DNA of 64,000 nt from Halorubrum aquaticum. Lineage in GTDB: Archaea > Halobacteriota > Halobacteria > Halobacteriales > Haloferacaceae. Positions 35,536 to 44,446 of the stretch are shown here, in pieces (the first letter of the stretch is position 1; the number at the start of each line of letters is the position of its first letter). The notes below the pieces were generated by a model. That model worked only from the letters and a program-made list of their open reading frames with translations. It ran no database searches and was not told the DNA's origin. Location of the stretch: contig NZ_FOPZ01000006.1 of assembly GCF_900113615.1 (NCBI RefSeq), forward strand, positions 1 to 64,000. Direction: 5' to 3'. A program made the position numbers and the translations under genes.

Positions 35536-35792
35536 ACTATAACCCTCTACGTTAGTCCGTATAAGGGCATACGTACGCAAGCGCATTCTATCGGCTGATT
35601 CAAAACAGAGCCACGGTATTCTAAAAGAACAAGGATTGAGACGGTAATCCCAGAGCTAGGGCTTTCCCCCGCTCACTGCATGCGATTTGATCCCGAAAAA
35701 GTCAGATGGTTCTCCCGGTTTTGAGACTAACTCGCTGAAATATACAGCAGTAGCTGGTCGAGTTGCGTGTCAAAGGAGAATGAGGTGGACCT

Positions 35793-36137
35793 CTACAGCT
35801 CGACGTCGTCGTCGAGCTCGAAGAGGCGATGGAGTGTGAGGCCCTGTAGCTTGTAGAGTGTGTTTGCCAGCTCGTCGTCGTTATTTAGCGTGTATCTCGT
35901 GGTGCCTCCGACCTCGACCTCTTCGACGATTCCCAACTCGGTGAGGCGTTCGAGTTGTTCGTAGACGGTGGTGCGTGACGTGTCGCTGAGGCGAGCGATA
36001 TCACTCACGTTCAGTTCCCGGTTGCGGTTCGTGACGAAGGCCTCTATGATCGTGGCGCGCGCCTCGGATTTGAACAGCGTTGGTAGTGCCCCTTCGCCGG
36101 CGAGTGTCTCCCGTTGCGTCGTTCCTGTTGTTCCCAT
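35793..36137 (-). CDS. Winged-helix transcriptional regulator
   Basis: This 114-residue protein starts at ATG 36137 (MGTTGTTQRETL). The winged helix is about 25-90: ARATIIEAFVTNRNRELNVS, then DIARLSDTSRTTVYEQLERL as helix-turn-helix and VEVGGTTRYTLNND as wing. The ending LHRLFELDDDVEL could be a short dimerisation helix. The pattern is that of small haloarchaeal ArsR/MarR-like regulators. It is divergent from 36247-36570, 109 bases away, and may control it. Confidence 0.8.
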   Translation of the reverse strand: MGTTGTTQRETLAGEGALPTLFKSEARATIIEAFVTNRNRELNVSDIARLSDTSRTTVYEQLERLTELGIVEEVEVGGTTRYTLNNDDELANTLYKLQGLTLHRLFELDDDVEL

Positions 36138-36246
36138 ACCTGTATCCAATATGTCTGGAGCAATAAAACTGTCCAATAGGATGAACAGTAATATCACAAA
36201 ACAACACAAGTTTTAACTGCGAGTAAATGTAAGTTATAGATACATA

Positions 36247-36570
36247 ATGACTGATCAGGACCTCAAAAACAAGGTGGTGAATACCTTACTAAACAAGCGA
36301 GTAACAGGCTCTAACAAGACATCTATCGATACCCTACTCAACTACTCTGTTCGTGACAGCGAACAGGGGAAAGCCCGTGACCTATTAAAGGATGAAATGT
36401 TACCGAACGCAGAGGCATCGATCCAACAGGTGGGAGGAGGGGCACGTGAGAACGTGCAACTTGCCGATGTCAAGGAAGCAGTTCGGTATCTCTATGAACA
36501 CGGCGGCGACGTTCCGTGGGGATTCAGAGAGTATATCGAAGATGATTGGGAACCACCCGAAGACGAGTAG
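36247..36570 (+). CDS. Small hypothetical protein divergent from a winged-helix regulator
   Basis: In this 107-residue protein, residues 1-50 are basic and helical (KVVNTLLNKRVTGSNKTSID), and the C-terminus is acidic (EYIEDDWEPPEDE). The SIDTLLNYSVRDSEQGKARD stretch could be a helix-turn-helix, but this is weak. No family assigned. The A/T-rich region just upstream (36195-36240) likely carries its promoter. Confidence 0.6.
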   Translation: MTDQDLKNKVVNTLLNKRVTGSNKTSIDTLLNYSVRDSEQGKARDLLKDEMLPNAEASIQQVGGGARENVQLADVKEAVRYLYEHGGDVPWGFREYIEDDWEPPEDE

Positions 36571-36658
36571 GTTGATGTCCTCTGAGAGAGTCCATCTTCC
36601 ACGCTCACAGGGAATAATAGTACACAGTTGATGCTGTCCCAGCAGATTGTATAGGAAC

Positions 36659-37327
36659 TCAGATCGTACGGAAATGGTCGTACTTTCGGAGCGTCGTCTG
36701 GAGACTGGCGTGGCGGAGTCGGTTCCGGACGAAGTAGATATCGAATTGGCCGTCATCGCGGTCGCGATCGTGGAGAAGTCGATAGGCGAGGCTGTGTCGG
36801 AAGACGTGAGGGTGGATGTCGTCTGGGTCTCCCCGACCGAACTCGCCGCTTTCATCGTACCTGAACGGCTGTATATCGGCCTCGTGCGCAAGCTGCTTGA
36901 CGACGTTCCGGACGGATCGAGTCGTCATCTGGTCGGACTGTCGTGAGGGGAAGAGGTAGGGACTGTCCTTCCACCGGCTGTCGAGATAGGTATTGAGCGA
37001 CCGCTGGGTGCCGATCGTGCCGTCGACGTCCAGCTCGAGGTGGTGTGAGCGGGGCCAGTCATCGCGACCATTCCCAGACTGTTTCTGGATATTTGTTGGG
37101 AGGTACAGCTCGCCGGCGTCGCGGAGGTACATCTCGGTGGTGAGTTGAGTCAGCTCCTCGTTGCGGAGGCCGGTATCGGCGAGGAGTGCGATGATGGTCT
37201 CGTTCCGAGCCCGGAGGTACTTGGCGCCGGTGTCGGTGGCGGCGTCTCGAATCGCGTCGACCTGCTCGGGCGTAAGCCAGACTCTGGCCTGCTCGCTCTG
37301 AGTTTCCGAATTCGTTGACTCGCTCAT
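36659..37327 (-). CDS. Tyrosine recombinase (XerC/D or phage integrase type)
   Basis: This 222-residue protein starts at ATG 37327 (MSESTNSETQSEQ). The catalytic residues are in order: Arg in LLADTGLRNEELTQL (about 57), His-x-x-Arg in HVFRHSLAYRLL (about 180), His in RLRHASLQTTLR (about 205) and Tyr in RKYDHF (about 216). It lacks the separate N-terminal core-binding domain of full-length integrases, so it is short. It may resolve plasmid multimers or belong to an integrated element. No attachment repeat was found in the flanks. Confidence 0.85.
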   Translation of the reverse strand: MSESTNSETQSEQARVWLTPEQVDAIRDAATDTGAKYLRARNETIIALLADTGLRNEELTQLTTEMYLRDAGELYLPTNIQKQSGNGRDDWPRSHHLELDVDGTIGTQRSLNTYLDSRWKDSPYLFPSRQSDQMTTRSVRNVVKQLAHEADIQPFRYDESGEFGRGDPDDIHPHVFRHSLAYRLLHDRDRDDGQFDIYFVRNRLRHASLQTTLRKYDHFRTI

Positions 37328-37624
37328 CTCTTTAAATAACTCGTGGCGCTGATTGGGCCGCTTGGTCCTTTGAGTTTCTGATTTTCTTAACAAAGTCGGA
37401 AACTCAGTGAGCACAGGCAGATCTATCTTCTCCCTCAAAAGAAGAGAGTGCGAACTGTTCGGTGATAAAACTGCTAGCTAAGAATAATATCTGTACTGGT
37501 ATACAAGATACAGCGCGCGTATCGCACATCGACACTCAGTGATTGTGAACGCGTACTCGCGCTAGAACAAACGGATACGTTCTCCACAAAAAAGATACTT
37601 GTAGACTAAGAATAAAACCAGATT

Positions 37625-39103
37625 ATGTCAGTTGAACGGATATCAACGGGCGTTAGTGGTTTGGATGAGGTTCTGGACGGTGGTCTCATTCGGGGCCGAA
37701 ATGTTCTCGTCCGTGGGTCGCCGGGTTCGGGGAAGACAATCTTCGGATTACACTTCCTTTCGGCTGGGATAGATGACGAAGAGACCGCTCTGTACATTAA
37801 TATGGGTGAGCCGCAGGCGTACGTCGAAGAAACAGCCGACGCGTTCGGTCTCAATACTGAGCAGATACAATTTCATAACCTCTCGCCGACCCAAGAGCAG
37901 TTCTCAGAGCGCAACTCCTACAGCGTCTTCGAATCAGCTGAAGTCGAACAGCCGGAGTTTATTGAAGATCTACGCGACGAAGTCGACAAAATCAAACCAG
38001 ATCGTGTGTTGCTTGACCCGATCACAGAGTTTCGATATCTTACCAGCGATGAACGGCAATTCCGCTCCGGTGTTCTTGGCCTCCTCGACTATCTCAAAGA
38101 GGTTGGCGCGACGGTGATGCTCACTTCGCAGGCTGGCGGTTCAATCACGGACGACGATATTCAGTTCCTCGTCGACGCTGTCATCTCACTTGATGTGACT
38201 CCCGAAAGCAGGGCAGTCAACGTCTCCAAGTTCCGAGGGTCGTCGTTCCGACGTGGAAATCACTCCTACGATATTACTGACGAGGGACTGACGGTCTGGC
38301 CGACACTCGTTCCCGGCGAACAGGAGCGAGAGGTCGAATCGGGGACGCTCTCTTCGGGTGTGGCGGAACTTGACGATTTGCTCCACGGTGGCTTAGATCA
38401 GGGAACCGTAACAATACTCAGCGGTCCGACTGGCGTCGGCAAGACCACGACCGGTCTCCAGTTTCTCATTCAGGCGGCTCTTGAGGGCAAACAGAGCATT
38501 CTATTCCAATTTGAAGAGGCAGAGCGGACCATCCGCAAACGAGCCGACGCGATCGGCCTCCCGCTACAGGATGCGCTGGACAGCGGACAGCTCTCCATCG
38601 TCGAAATCGATCCGGAAGAGTATACGGTCGGCGAATTTGAGGATCTCGTCCGCGAGGCGGTCACCGACGGTACCGAAGTGGTGATGATCGATGGCTCACA
38701 GGGCTTTCAGGAGAATCTCCGTGGGCTTGACAACACGACGGGTGCGTTGTTGCGGATCGGCCGATTCTTGCGGGCCGCTGGCGTCTCCACGATCCTCGTC
38801 AATGAGGTTCACAATATCACTGGAGACTTCCATGCGACCGAAGAGCGGACGAGCAATCTCGCGGACAACATCATGTTCTTGCGTCATGTTGAGTATCGCG
38901 GGAAGGTGCGGAAGGTCATCGGGACGCTGAAGATGCGGACGAGCGACTTCGAACGTAGCCTCCGGGAACTCGAAATTACGGCGGACGGGATCCGTGTCGG
39001 AGAGCCTCTTCCGCAGCTTCGGGGTATTCTCACCGGGACGCCGGAGTGGAACGATACGGATACTGCCAGCAAACACGACGTTGACAACGACGAACAGACG
39101 TAA
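37625..39103 (+). CDS. KaiC-like two-domain RecA-fold ATPase
   Basis: This 492-residue protein has two RecA/KaiC domains in tandem. Walker A sites are GSPGSGKT (31-38) and GPTGVGKT (about 267-274); the Walker B strands are VLLDPITEF (about 128) and VVMIDGS (about 352). Archaeal KaiC-like proteins are signal-relay ATPases rather than proven clocks. It is followed 50 bases later by a histidine kinase and then by a second overlapping one, a pairing that suggests the KaiC protein and the kinases form one signalling pathway. The N-terminus MSVERISTGVSGLDEVLDGG is the family start. Confidence 0.93.
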   Translation: MSVERISTGVSGLDEVLDGGLIRGRNVLVRGSPGSGKTIFGLHFLSAGIDDEETALYINMGEPQAYVEETADAFGLNTEQIQFHNLSPTQEQFSERNSYSVFESAEVEQPEFIEDLRDEVDKIKPDRVLLDPITEFRYLTSDERQFRSGVLGLLDYLKEVGATVMLTSQAGGSITDDDIQFLVDAVISLDVTPESRAVNVSKFRGSSFRRGNHSYDITDEGLTVWPTLVPGEQEREVESGTLSSGVAELDDLLHGGLDQGTVTILSGPTGVGKTTTGLQFLIQAALEGKQSILFQFEEAERTIRKRADAIGLPLQDALDSGQLSIVEIDPEEYTVGEFEDLVREAVTDGTEVVMIDGSQGFQENLRGLDNTTGALLRIGRFLRAAGVSTILVNEVHNITGDFHATEERTSNLADNIMFLRHVEYRGKVRKVIGTLKMRTSDFERSLRELEITADGIRVGEPLPQLRGILTGTPEWNDTDTASKHDVDNDEQT

Positions 39104-39153
39104 CTGTCGCACGAAATGAGAGAACAGTCATAGGAGTCGCCGATCCGAACATC

Positions 39154-40695
39154 ATGCCCACGAACGAACAGCATACGAATCGAGAAGCAGTCGACGAATC
39201 CAAGCGCGTGCTCACTTTGGTCACTGACCCGGGAAATCAGCGTGTCCTCGAAGAGTGGCTAACCGCACACGATCAGTTCACGCTCGTCGAAACCTCGGAT
39301 ATCGCCGAGGCTGCATTCGACTGTTGTCTGCTCGACAGAAAGCAGTTGGACAAACACCGGTCGAAACTCCTGAACCGAAAAGAAAGCGAGCAGATTATTC
39401 TCCCGTATCTCTTGTTGGTTCCGGAGTCAAGACATCGAGAGATCCGTAATCGTCTCCGGGATGAACATCCGGAACTGTGGGATGCGATTGACGGGTTGAT
39501 CGACATGCCACTCGCAGAAAGTCAACTCAGTGAACAGCTAGAGACATTTCTACGCCTTCGGGATCAGTCGATCGCCGCATACAATCAGCGAGCACAACTC
39601 CGGCAGATCCGGAATCAACACGCCGGTCACGGGGTGTTAGTCACCGACACAGACGGAACAATCGAGTACGTGAACGAAGGATTTGAATCTCAGTCAGGCT
39701 ATACGAGCGAGGAAGTTGTCGGTAACACCCCGCGCATTCTCAAATCAGGTGAACACGATGAGGCGTTCTATGAGGAGTTGTGGAACACCATCACATCGGG
39801 TGACGTCTGGGACGGTACAGTCATCAACAGTCGAAAAGATGGGGATCGGTATGTTATCGAACAGACGATCGCTCCGGTAGAAGGCCCTGATGGAGATATT
39901 ACGCAGTTCATCGCCGTCAACCACGAAATTACTGAGCTGAGAGAGCTAGAAGAGAGTCTCCGCCAGCAACGCGAGCAACTCGACGTGTTGAACCGAGTTC
40001 TCCGACACGACATCCGGAACGATATGAACGTTGTTGTCGCGTGGGGCGAAATGCTTGAAGATGAGGTAACGCCAACTGGACAGGAGAAACTCGACAGGAT
40101 TCTCCGGGCGGGGCGACACGTCGTCGAACTCACGAATGTCGCCCGAGATCTCTCAGAAATCATTCATGGTGACGGGACGCCGGACCTCAAGCCGATCTCA
40201 CTTCGACAGCTCCTTAGTGAGGAACTCGAAAAGCGCCGGGAAACGTTCGCAAATGCCGAGATCACGATGGCAGATCCTCCCGATCAGAGGACACACGTGC
40301 TGGCGAACGAGTTGCTCTCGTCGGTGTTTCGGAACCTCGTCAACAACGCCGTCCAGCACAACCATACAGCTCAACCAAAGGTGATGATTTCTGTTGAGGA
40401 ATCTGACGAGTCAGTCCGCATCAGAGTGGCCGATAACGGGCCAGGAATCTCAGACGATGTGAAAGAAAGCCTGTTCCGAGAGGGTAAGAAAGGGCTTGAA
40501 AGCGGGGGAACCGGAATGGGCCTGTTTCTCGTCGACAGTCTTGTTGAGAGTTACGGCGGAAATGTCTGGATCGAGGACAGAGTGGAGAGCGAATTGTTCG
40601 ATACTCCTGACGAAGCGGATCCAGCCGGCACGGTTTTTATCGTCGAGTTACGGACGACGGCGAAACAGGACAAAATCGATCGAGGACGTGAATGA
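39154..40695 (+). CDS. PAS histidine kinase, partner of the KaiC-like gene
   Basis: This 513-residue soluble kinase has a receiver-like N-terminal region (1-125, VLTLVTDPGNQRVLEEWL) that lacks the usual phospho-Asp. A PAS domain follows (about 150-275, GVLVTDTDGTIEYVNEGFES), then the H-box NRVLRHDIRNDMNVVVAWGE (His about 285). The HATPase is about 375-500: NLVNNAVQHNH, VADNGPGISDD and GTGMGLFLVDSL. It overlaps the next kinase gene by ATGA. The pseudo-receiver may bind KaiC or sense the cell state. Both kinases share this architecture and probably arose by tandem duplication. Confidence 0.93.
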   Translation: MPTNEQHTNREAVDESKRVLTLVTDPGNQRVLEEWLTAHDQFTLVETSDIAEAAFDCCLLDRKQLDKHRSKLLNRKESEQIILPYLLLVPESRHREIRNRLRDEHPELWDAIDGLIDMPLAESQLSEQLETFLRLRDQSIAAYNQRAQLRQIRNQHAGHGVLVTDTDGTIEYVNEGFESQSGYTSEEVVGNTPRILKSGEHDEAFYEELWNTITSGDVWDGTVINSRKDGDRYVIEQTIAPVEGPDGDITQFIAVNHEITELRELEESLRQQREQLDVLNRVLRHDIRNDMNVVVAWGEMLEDEVTPTGQEKLDRILRAGRHVVELTNVARDLSEIIHGDGTPDLKPISLRQLLSEELEKRRETFANAEITMADPPDQRTHVLANELLSSVFRNLVNNAVQHNHTAQPKVMISVEESDESVRIRVADNGPGISDDVKESLFREGKKGLESGGTGMGLFLVDSLVESYGGNVWIEDRVESELFDTPDEADPAGTVFIVELRTTAKQDKIDRGRE

Positions 40696-42521
40696 ACGAC
40701 GCGTACCCTACGGACGATTCACCCGATGATGGCGCTGGGCAGGCAGCCTTGTTCCCATTACTCTCTGGAGAGGGGAATCAACGGTTGGTGGTTGAGTGGA
40801 TCCAAGCCCATGACCGCTATACGCTGGTCGATCCGGACCAGCCGGTCGAAACAGCGACGTTCGACTGCTGTATCCTCGATGGGGAGATGCTACAGACACA
40901 CGCTGAGACGCTTCGAGCCCGAAAACGCAAGGCGAAGCCGGCTCTGTTGCCGTGTCTTCTCCTCATACCGGAGGCGGACCTTTCACTCATTGAAACTGAC
41001 AGTGGGGAGATTGCCGACAGCGTCGTGTTCGAAACCGCCGACGAGGTGGTCTCGATGCCGATTAAAAAGGCTGAACTAGAGTGGCGGACACAGGCGCTCG
41101 TCAGGCTGCGAACCCAGTCGCAGCGCCTCAAAGAACGGACAGAGACGCTGGAACTGTTCAAGCAGGCCGTCGAAGCCTCCGGTCACGCCATCTGGATATC
41201 CGATACGGACGGAACGATCAACTACGTCAATCCGGCGTTCGAATCGATCACGGGCTACAGCCGAGACGAGGCTGTCGGCGAGTCACCGAATCTTCTCAAC
41301 TCCGGAGAGATGGACGACGACTTCTACAGCGACCTCTGGGAGACGATTACCGCTGGTGACACGTGGCACGAGGAGATTACCAACCAACGCAGCGACGGCT
41401 CGCAATACGTCGCCGATCAGACGATCGCACCCATCGTCGAAGACGGGGAGCCGAGAGCGTTCGTCGCCGTCCAGACCGATATTACCGAACGGAAAGAACT
41501 CGAAGGTCGGCTCTCGTTGTACCGCGATATCATCGAACGGCTTGAGGATCCGATCATGATCCAGACCTGTGAGGGGGAGTTTCGGCTGGTTAATGACGCG
41601 CTGTGTTCGTTCGCCGGGCTATCGAGAGATGAACTGCTCGGCGACGGCGAATACACGTTTATGGATGAAGAAACTGCCACGACGATCGCCCGACAGAAAC
41701 AGCGCGTGATCGAAACGGAACAGCCGGTCGAATACAGCGTTGAGCCGACGTTCAAGCACAGCGACAGAGAGGCGATCTTCTATACGAGTCGGTACCCCTA
41801 CTACGAGGACGGAGAGCTCGCGGGGACGCTGGCGATCTGCCGGAACGTGACTGATCTCGAAGAACGGACCCGACAGCTCCACGTACTCGATAATATCCTG
41901 CGGCACAATATCCGCAACGAGCTGAACGTGATCCATGGTCGGGGTGAGCAGCTCCGAGGCGATCTAGAGGGCGAACTCGAAGCCGCTGCCGGCACCATCG
42001 TCGACCGGGCCGAAACACTGTTGACGACGAGCGAGAAGTCGCGGAAGATTACGACTGTTCTCAGTGACCCACGCGAGCCGATCTCAGCAGATATCGGGCA
42101 GGTGGTTCGGGTTCTCGCCGAAGAGATAGCCGGCGACTGGCCCAACGCAGAGATTGACGTTACAGGCCCGACAGAGCTCGTCGTCTCCGCAAACGAATCG
42201 ATTAGTGCCGCACTCGAAGAACTGTTTACCAACGCTGTAATCCACAACGACAGCGAAGAACCCCATGTGTGTGTCGACCTCACTGTCGACGGATCGTGCG
42301 GCGTTCTCCGCGTGCGGGACAACGGTCCGGGCATTCCGGAGTTCGACACAGATGTCCTCGAAGCGGGAGAGGCTATTGAGACACTCTCACACGGTAGTGG
42401 ACTGGGACTGTGGCTGGTCTACTGGATAATTAACCATTCCGGAGGTGAGATTCACGTTGACGAGCGCGAGCCACGCGGCACCGAAATTACAATCTGGCTT
42501 CCGCTGGAAACCGATGTATAG
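40692..42521 (+). CDS. Two-PAS histidine kinase, second partner
   Basis: This 609-residue kinase has a receiver-like N-terminus (1-125) similar to the preceding gene (VVEWIQAHDRYTLVDPDQPV beside VLEEWLTAHDQFTLVETSDI). Two PAS domains follow (about 155-265 and 275-390), the first with AIWISDTDGTINYVNPAFES. The H-box is VLDNILRHNIRNELNVIHG (about 395-413). The HATPase has TNAVIHNDSEEP, VRDNGPGIPEFD and GSGLGLWLVYWI. It is translationally coupled to the upstream kinase. After its stop comes decayed IS DNA, so it ends the operon. Confidence 0.93.
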   Translation: MNDAYPTDDSPDDGAGQAALFPLLSGEGNQRLVVEWIQAHDRYTLVDPDQPVETATFDCCILDGEMLQTHAETLRARKRKAKPALLPCLLLIPEADLSLIETDSGEIADSVVFETADEVVSMPIKKAELEWRTQALVRLRTQSQRLKERTETLELFKQAVEASGHAIWISDTDGTINYVNPAFESITGYSRDEAVGESPNLLNSGEMDDDFYSDLWETITAGDTWHEEITNQRSDGSQYVADQTIAPIVEDGEPRAFVAVQTDITERKELEGRLSLYRDIIERLEDPIMIQTCEGEFRLVNDALCSFAGLSRDELLGDGEYTFMDEETATTIARQKQRVIETEQPVEYSVEPTFKHSDREAIFYTSRYPYYEDGELAGTLAICRNVTDLEERTRQLHVLDNILRHNIRNELNVIHGRGEQLRGDLEGELEAAAGTIVDRAETLLTTSEKSRKITTVLSDPREPISADIGQVVRVLAEEIAGDWPNAEIDVTGPTELVVSANESISAALEELFTNAVIHNDSEEPHVCVDLTVDGSCGVLRVRDNGPGIPEFDTDVLEAGEAIETLSHGSGLGLWLVYWIINHSGGEIHVDEREPRGTEITIWLPLETDV

Positions 42522-42597
42522 TGTTCTATTGAAAATGGAAGACAGAAGCGGGATCACGGCGTAATGAGTTTAGGAAAACGAGGTCGAGAAGACGATA

Positions 42598-43220
42598 ATG
42601 GGCGTCGCCTTGCTCAACCTCGTTGAGACAGCACTACGTGTAGCCAAACAAGTGCTGGGGTAACGAGCGAGCAAGCCCGACTCAGGTGGGCTTGCCCGCG
42701 AAGCACACATCGTCGTACACTGTGCTCTGTTGAATCCGATGACGGCACAGGGATTACGATCTCTGAAGGCGCGGTTATCTCGCTCTTCGTCGTCGATGAA
42801 TTGGATCGATCCATCCAGTGATCTTGATCCTCTCGCTCTTTGCCAAGATTCCATCTCTGAATTCTCTCGGTAACGGTCCAGAACCGAGTACAGAATGACT
42901 CGATCCCGACGCCTTCAGCGGATTCAACAGAGCAGTACACTGTATTCGGAAAAGAAGGCCATAGTTACGCTGGGCTCGTCGATCGGCTCAGTCTCATGCC
43001 GGAAGTGTGTGGCCGACTTGAGATCAGCTCGGACACTTCACCTGATCCAACCACGTTCTACCATTCGTTCGCTCGATACGAGATCAGCGAATAACGCGCT
43101 CATCTGAGCAAAGGGTACACAGCGGTGGATGTCGGAAACGTCCTACTCAACGGTCAGGCGAACGCGGGACGGAGTCCTGCGTTCGCAGTTCTGGTACCGA
43201 TAGTTCCGTGAGAGCACCCG
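42598..43220 (+). pseudogene. Decayed IS5-family transposase split by a MITE
   Basis: The translation MGVALLNLVETALRVAKQVL matches MEVDLLDFVEQCRHLVKQAL, the start of the intact transposase at 26647. After a stop and shifts, YAGLVDRLSLMPEVCGRLEI aligns with YRETPNRLDYMAEIRDVLDL. The middle with the catalytic Asp residues is deleted, and RWMSETSYSTVRRTRDGVLR continues to WYR, TAG, FRE at about 43122-43215, where the stop replaces Gln. A 212-base MITE at 42723-42934 interrupts it. Confidence 0.85.
42723..42934. mobile_element. Complete 212-base MITE with target duplication
   Basis: The 16-base terminal repeat TGCTCTGTTGAATCCG at 42723-42738 is matched by its exact complement at 42919-42934. It is flanked by the direct repeat GTACACTG at 42715-42722 and 42935-42942, an 8-base target duplication. 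It has no coding capacity. Removing the element and one GTACACTG restores the IS5-transposase sequence on either side (TACACTG then TATTCGG, like TACACTGTTTTCGG at 26765). Relatives are at 7385-7425 and 11671-11745. Confidence 0.92.
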
Positions 43221-43440
43221 ACGAGGTCTTCGCGAGAAAATCGTTCTTGATCGACTTGTATTCGTTCTCTATTCAGCTGTCTGGACCATCTGGTGACCAA
43301 CGCAGCCCTTCGAGACGAACGTCTTGATTGGGAACATCGTTCGTCGGGTGACGCGACCGCGTCATCCTTGCCCGCTGTGACTTCCAGTTACTGCTGAGAA
43401 CTGGTCAACAATCTGCTACCGAAGAACGGTCAAGGAAACT

Positions 43441-43779
43441 CTAGTAAGAGTTTTCCGACGTGTAGGAAGCGACGATCCATCGTGAGGGCTTTTGGTCGGG
43501 GCAAGGTGGGAGAATTGTTCGTTTGATTGGCTCATCGAGGATACTCTCTCGGTAGAGTGGTACTCGCTGATCAGCGGTATTCGAGAGCCAATCCGACATG
43601 TTGACGAGAATATTGTACTTGCTCCCGTCATCCAGCGATTCCAAGCGCCCGCCGAACTGGCCATCATCAACTAAGACGAATTGAATGGTTACCCACTCGG
43701 GATCTTGGATGTGGTACTGAAGCTGAGCAGAACCTCCTTCTGCGGCACATATATGATGGAGAACGTTAGGCATTGACAT
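43441..43779 (-). CDS. Hypothetical protein downstream of peroxiredoxin
   Basis: A 112-residue frame with an HHICAAEGG motif near the N-terminus and a mixed composition. It starts 18 bases after the peroxiredoxin stop on the same strand. No family recognised. It is less acidic than its neighbours and could be a decayed gene, so confidence is moderate. Confidence 0.4.
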   Translation of the reverse strand: MSMPNVLHHICAAEGGSAQLQYHIQDPEWVTIQFVLVDDGQFGGRLESLDDGSKYNILVNMSDWLSNTADQRVPLYRESILDEPIKRTILPPCPDQKPSRWIVASYTSENSY

Positions 43780-43797
43780 TTCTCGGAGCAGAGGAAA

Positions 43798-44289
43798 TCA
43801 TTGAGGCTGTTTGTCTACTAAGGAGAGCACACTCTGTTCAAGTTCATCCATATTGGGACTGTTATACGCGTCTTCCGTTTGCCACTTGTAGCAGATGTCG
43901 TGCGACTCGTTGAGTGTCACAAGCGCTCGTTTCGGAACTCCTGTGTGATGCTCCCACTCATCGTACATGAGATCGAATTCCTTGATGACCTCGCCTTCCG
44001 TGTCGCTCAATAGGGGAAACGAGAGATCGTACTTCTGAATGAATCGTTTGTGGGCGTAACACGAGTCACGGGAGATCCCGAAGACCTCGACATCATCGGT
44101 GAATGTGAGCCACTCGGCATCCCGAAATCCACAGAGTTCCTCGGTACAGATAGGGCTGAAATCGAACGGGTAGAACACGAGCACTACTGCCCCACCGTTC
44201 GTGTGGTTGCTCAATCGGTATTTGCTGATTTCATCGCCTTCCGTGCCCGGTAACGAGAAATCAAAGGCTAATGAATCAGCGTCTATCAT
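43798..44289 (-). CDS. Peroxiredoxin (AhpC/TSA family)
   Basis: This 163-residue thioredoxin-fold peroxidase reduces peroxides through a reactive cysteine. The active site is YPFDFSPICTEELCGFRD (about 40-57); the peroxidatic Cys is in the P-x-x-x-C position (PIC). Later VFGISRDSCYAHKRFIQKYD and FPLLSD are as in BCP/AhpE-type enzymes. Whether Cys in TEELC or RDSC serves as resolving Cys is not clear. It has its own upstream promoter. The N-terminus MIDADSLAFDFSLPGTEGDE is the normal start. Confidence 0.9.
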   Translation of the reverse strand: MIDADSLAFDFSLPGTEGDEISKYRLSNHTNGGAVVLVFYPFDFSPICTEELCGFRDAEWLTFTDDVEVFGISRDSCYAHKRFIQKYDLSFPLLSDTEGEVIKEFDLMYDEWEHHTGVPKRALVTLNESHDICYKWQTEDAYNSPNMDELEQSVLSLVDKQPQ

Positions 44290-44337
44290 GGATTATACTT
44301 CTTTCAACAACAAGTACCCCTTAGGGATGGTCAGCAA

Positions 44338-44352
44338 TGCTATTTATATAAT
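44338..44352 (-). promoter_or_regulatory. Promoter of the peroxiredoxin gene
   Basis: The minus-strand A/T run GAATTATATAAATAGC ends about 50 bases before the ATG at 44289, the expected place for a TATA box with a short leader. Confidence 0.5.
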
Positions 44353-44446
44353 TCAAAAATTCGCACACAGTACGTCTAGATGTGCCCGAAATCGGAGCGA
44401 ATCAGCCGTGTTACCGTGGGCTTGTCGCACGGTACTCACTTAGTGA

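Noticed and set aside
36659-37327. Tyrosine recombinase as sign of a prophage or integrated element with att sites
   Set aside because: No tRNA, no direct repeat and no viral structural genes were found near it.
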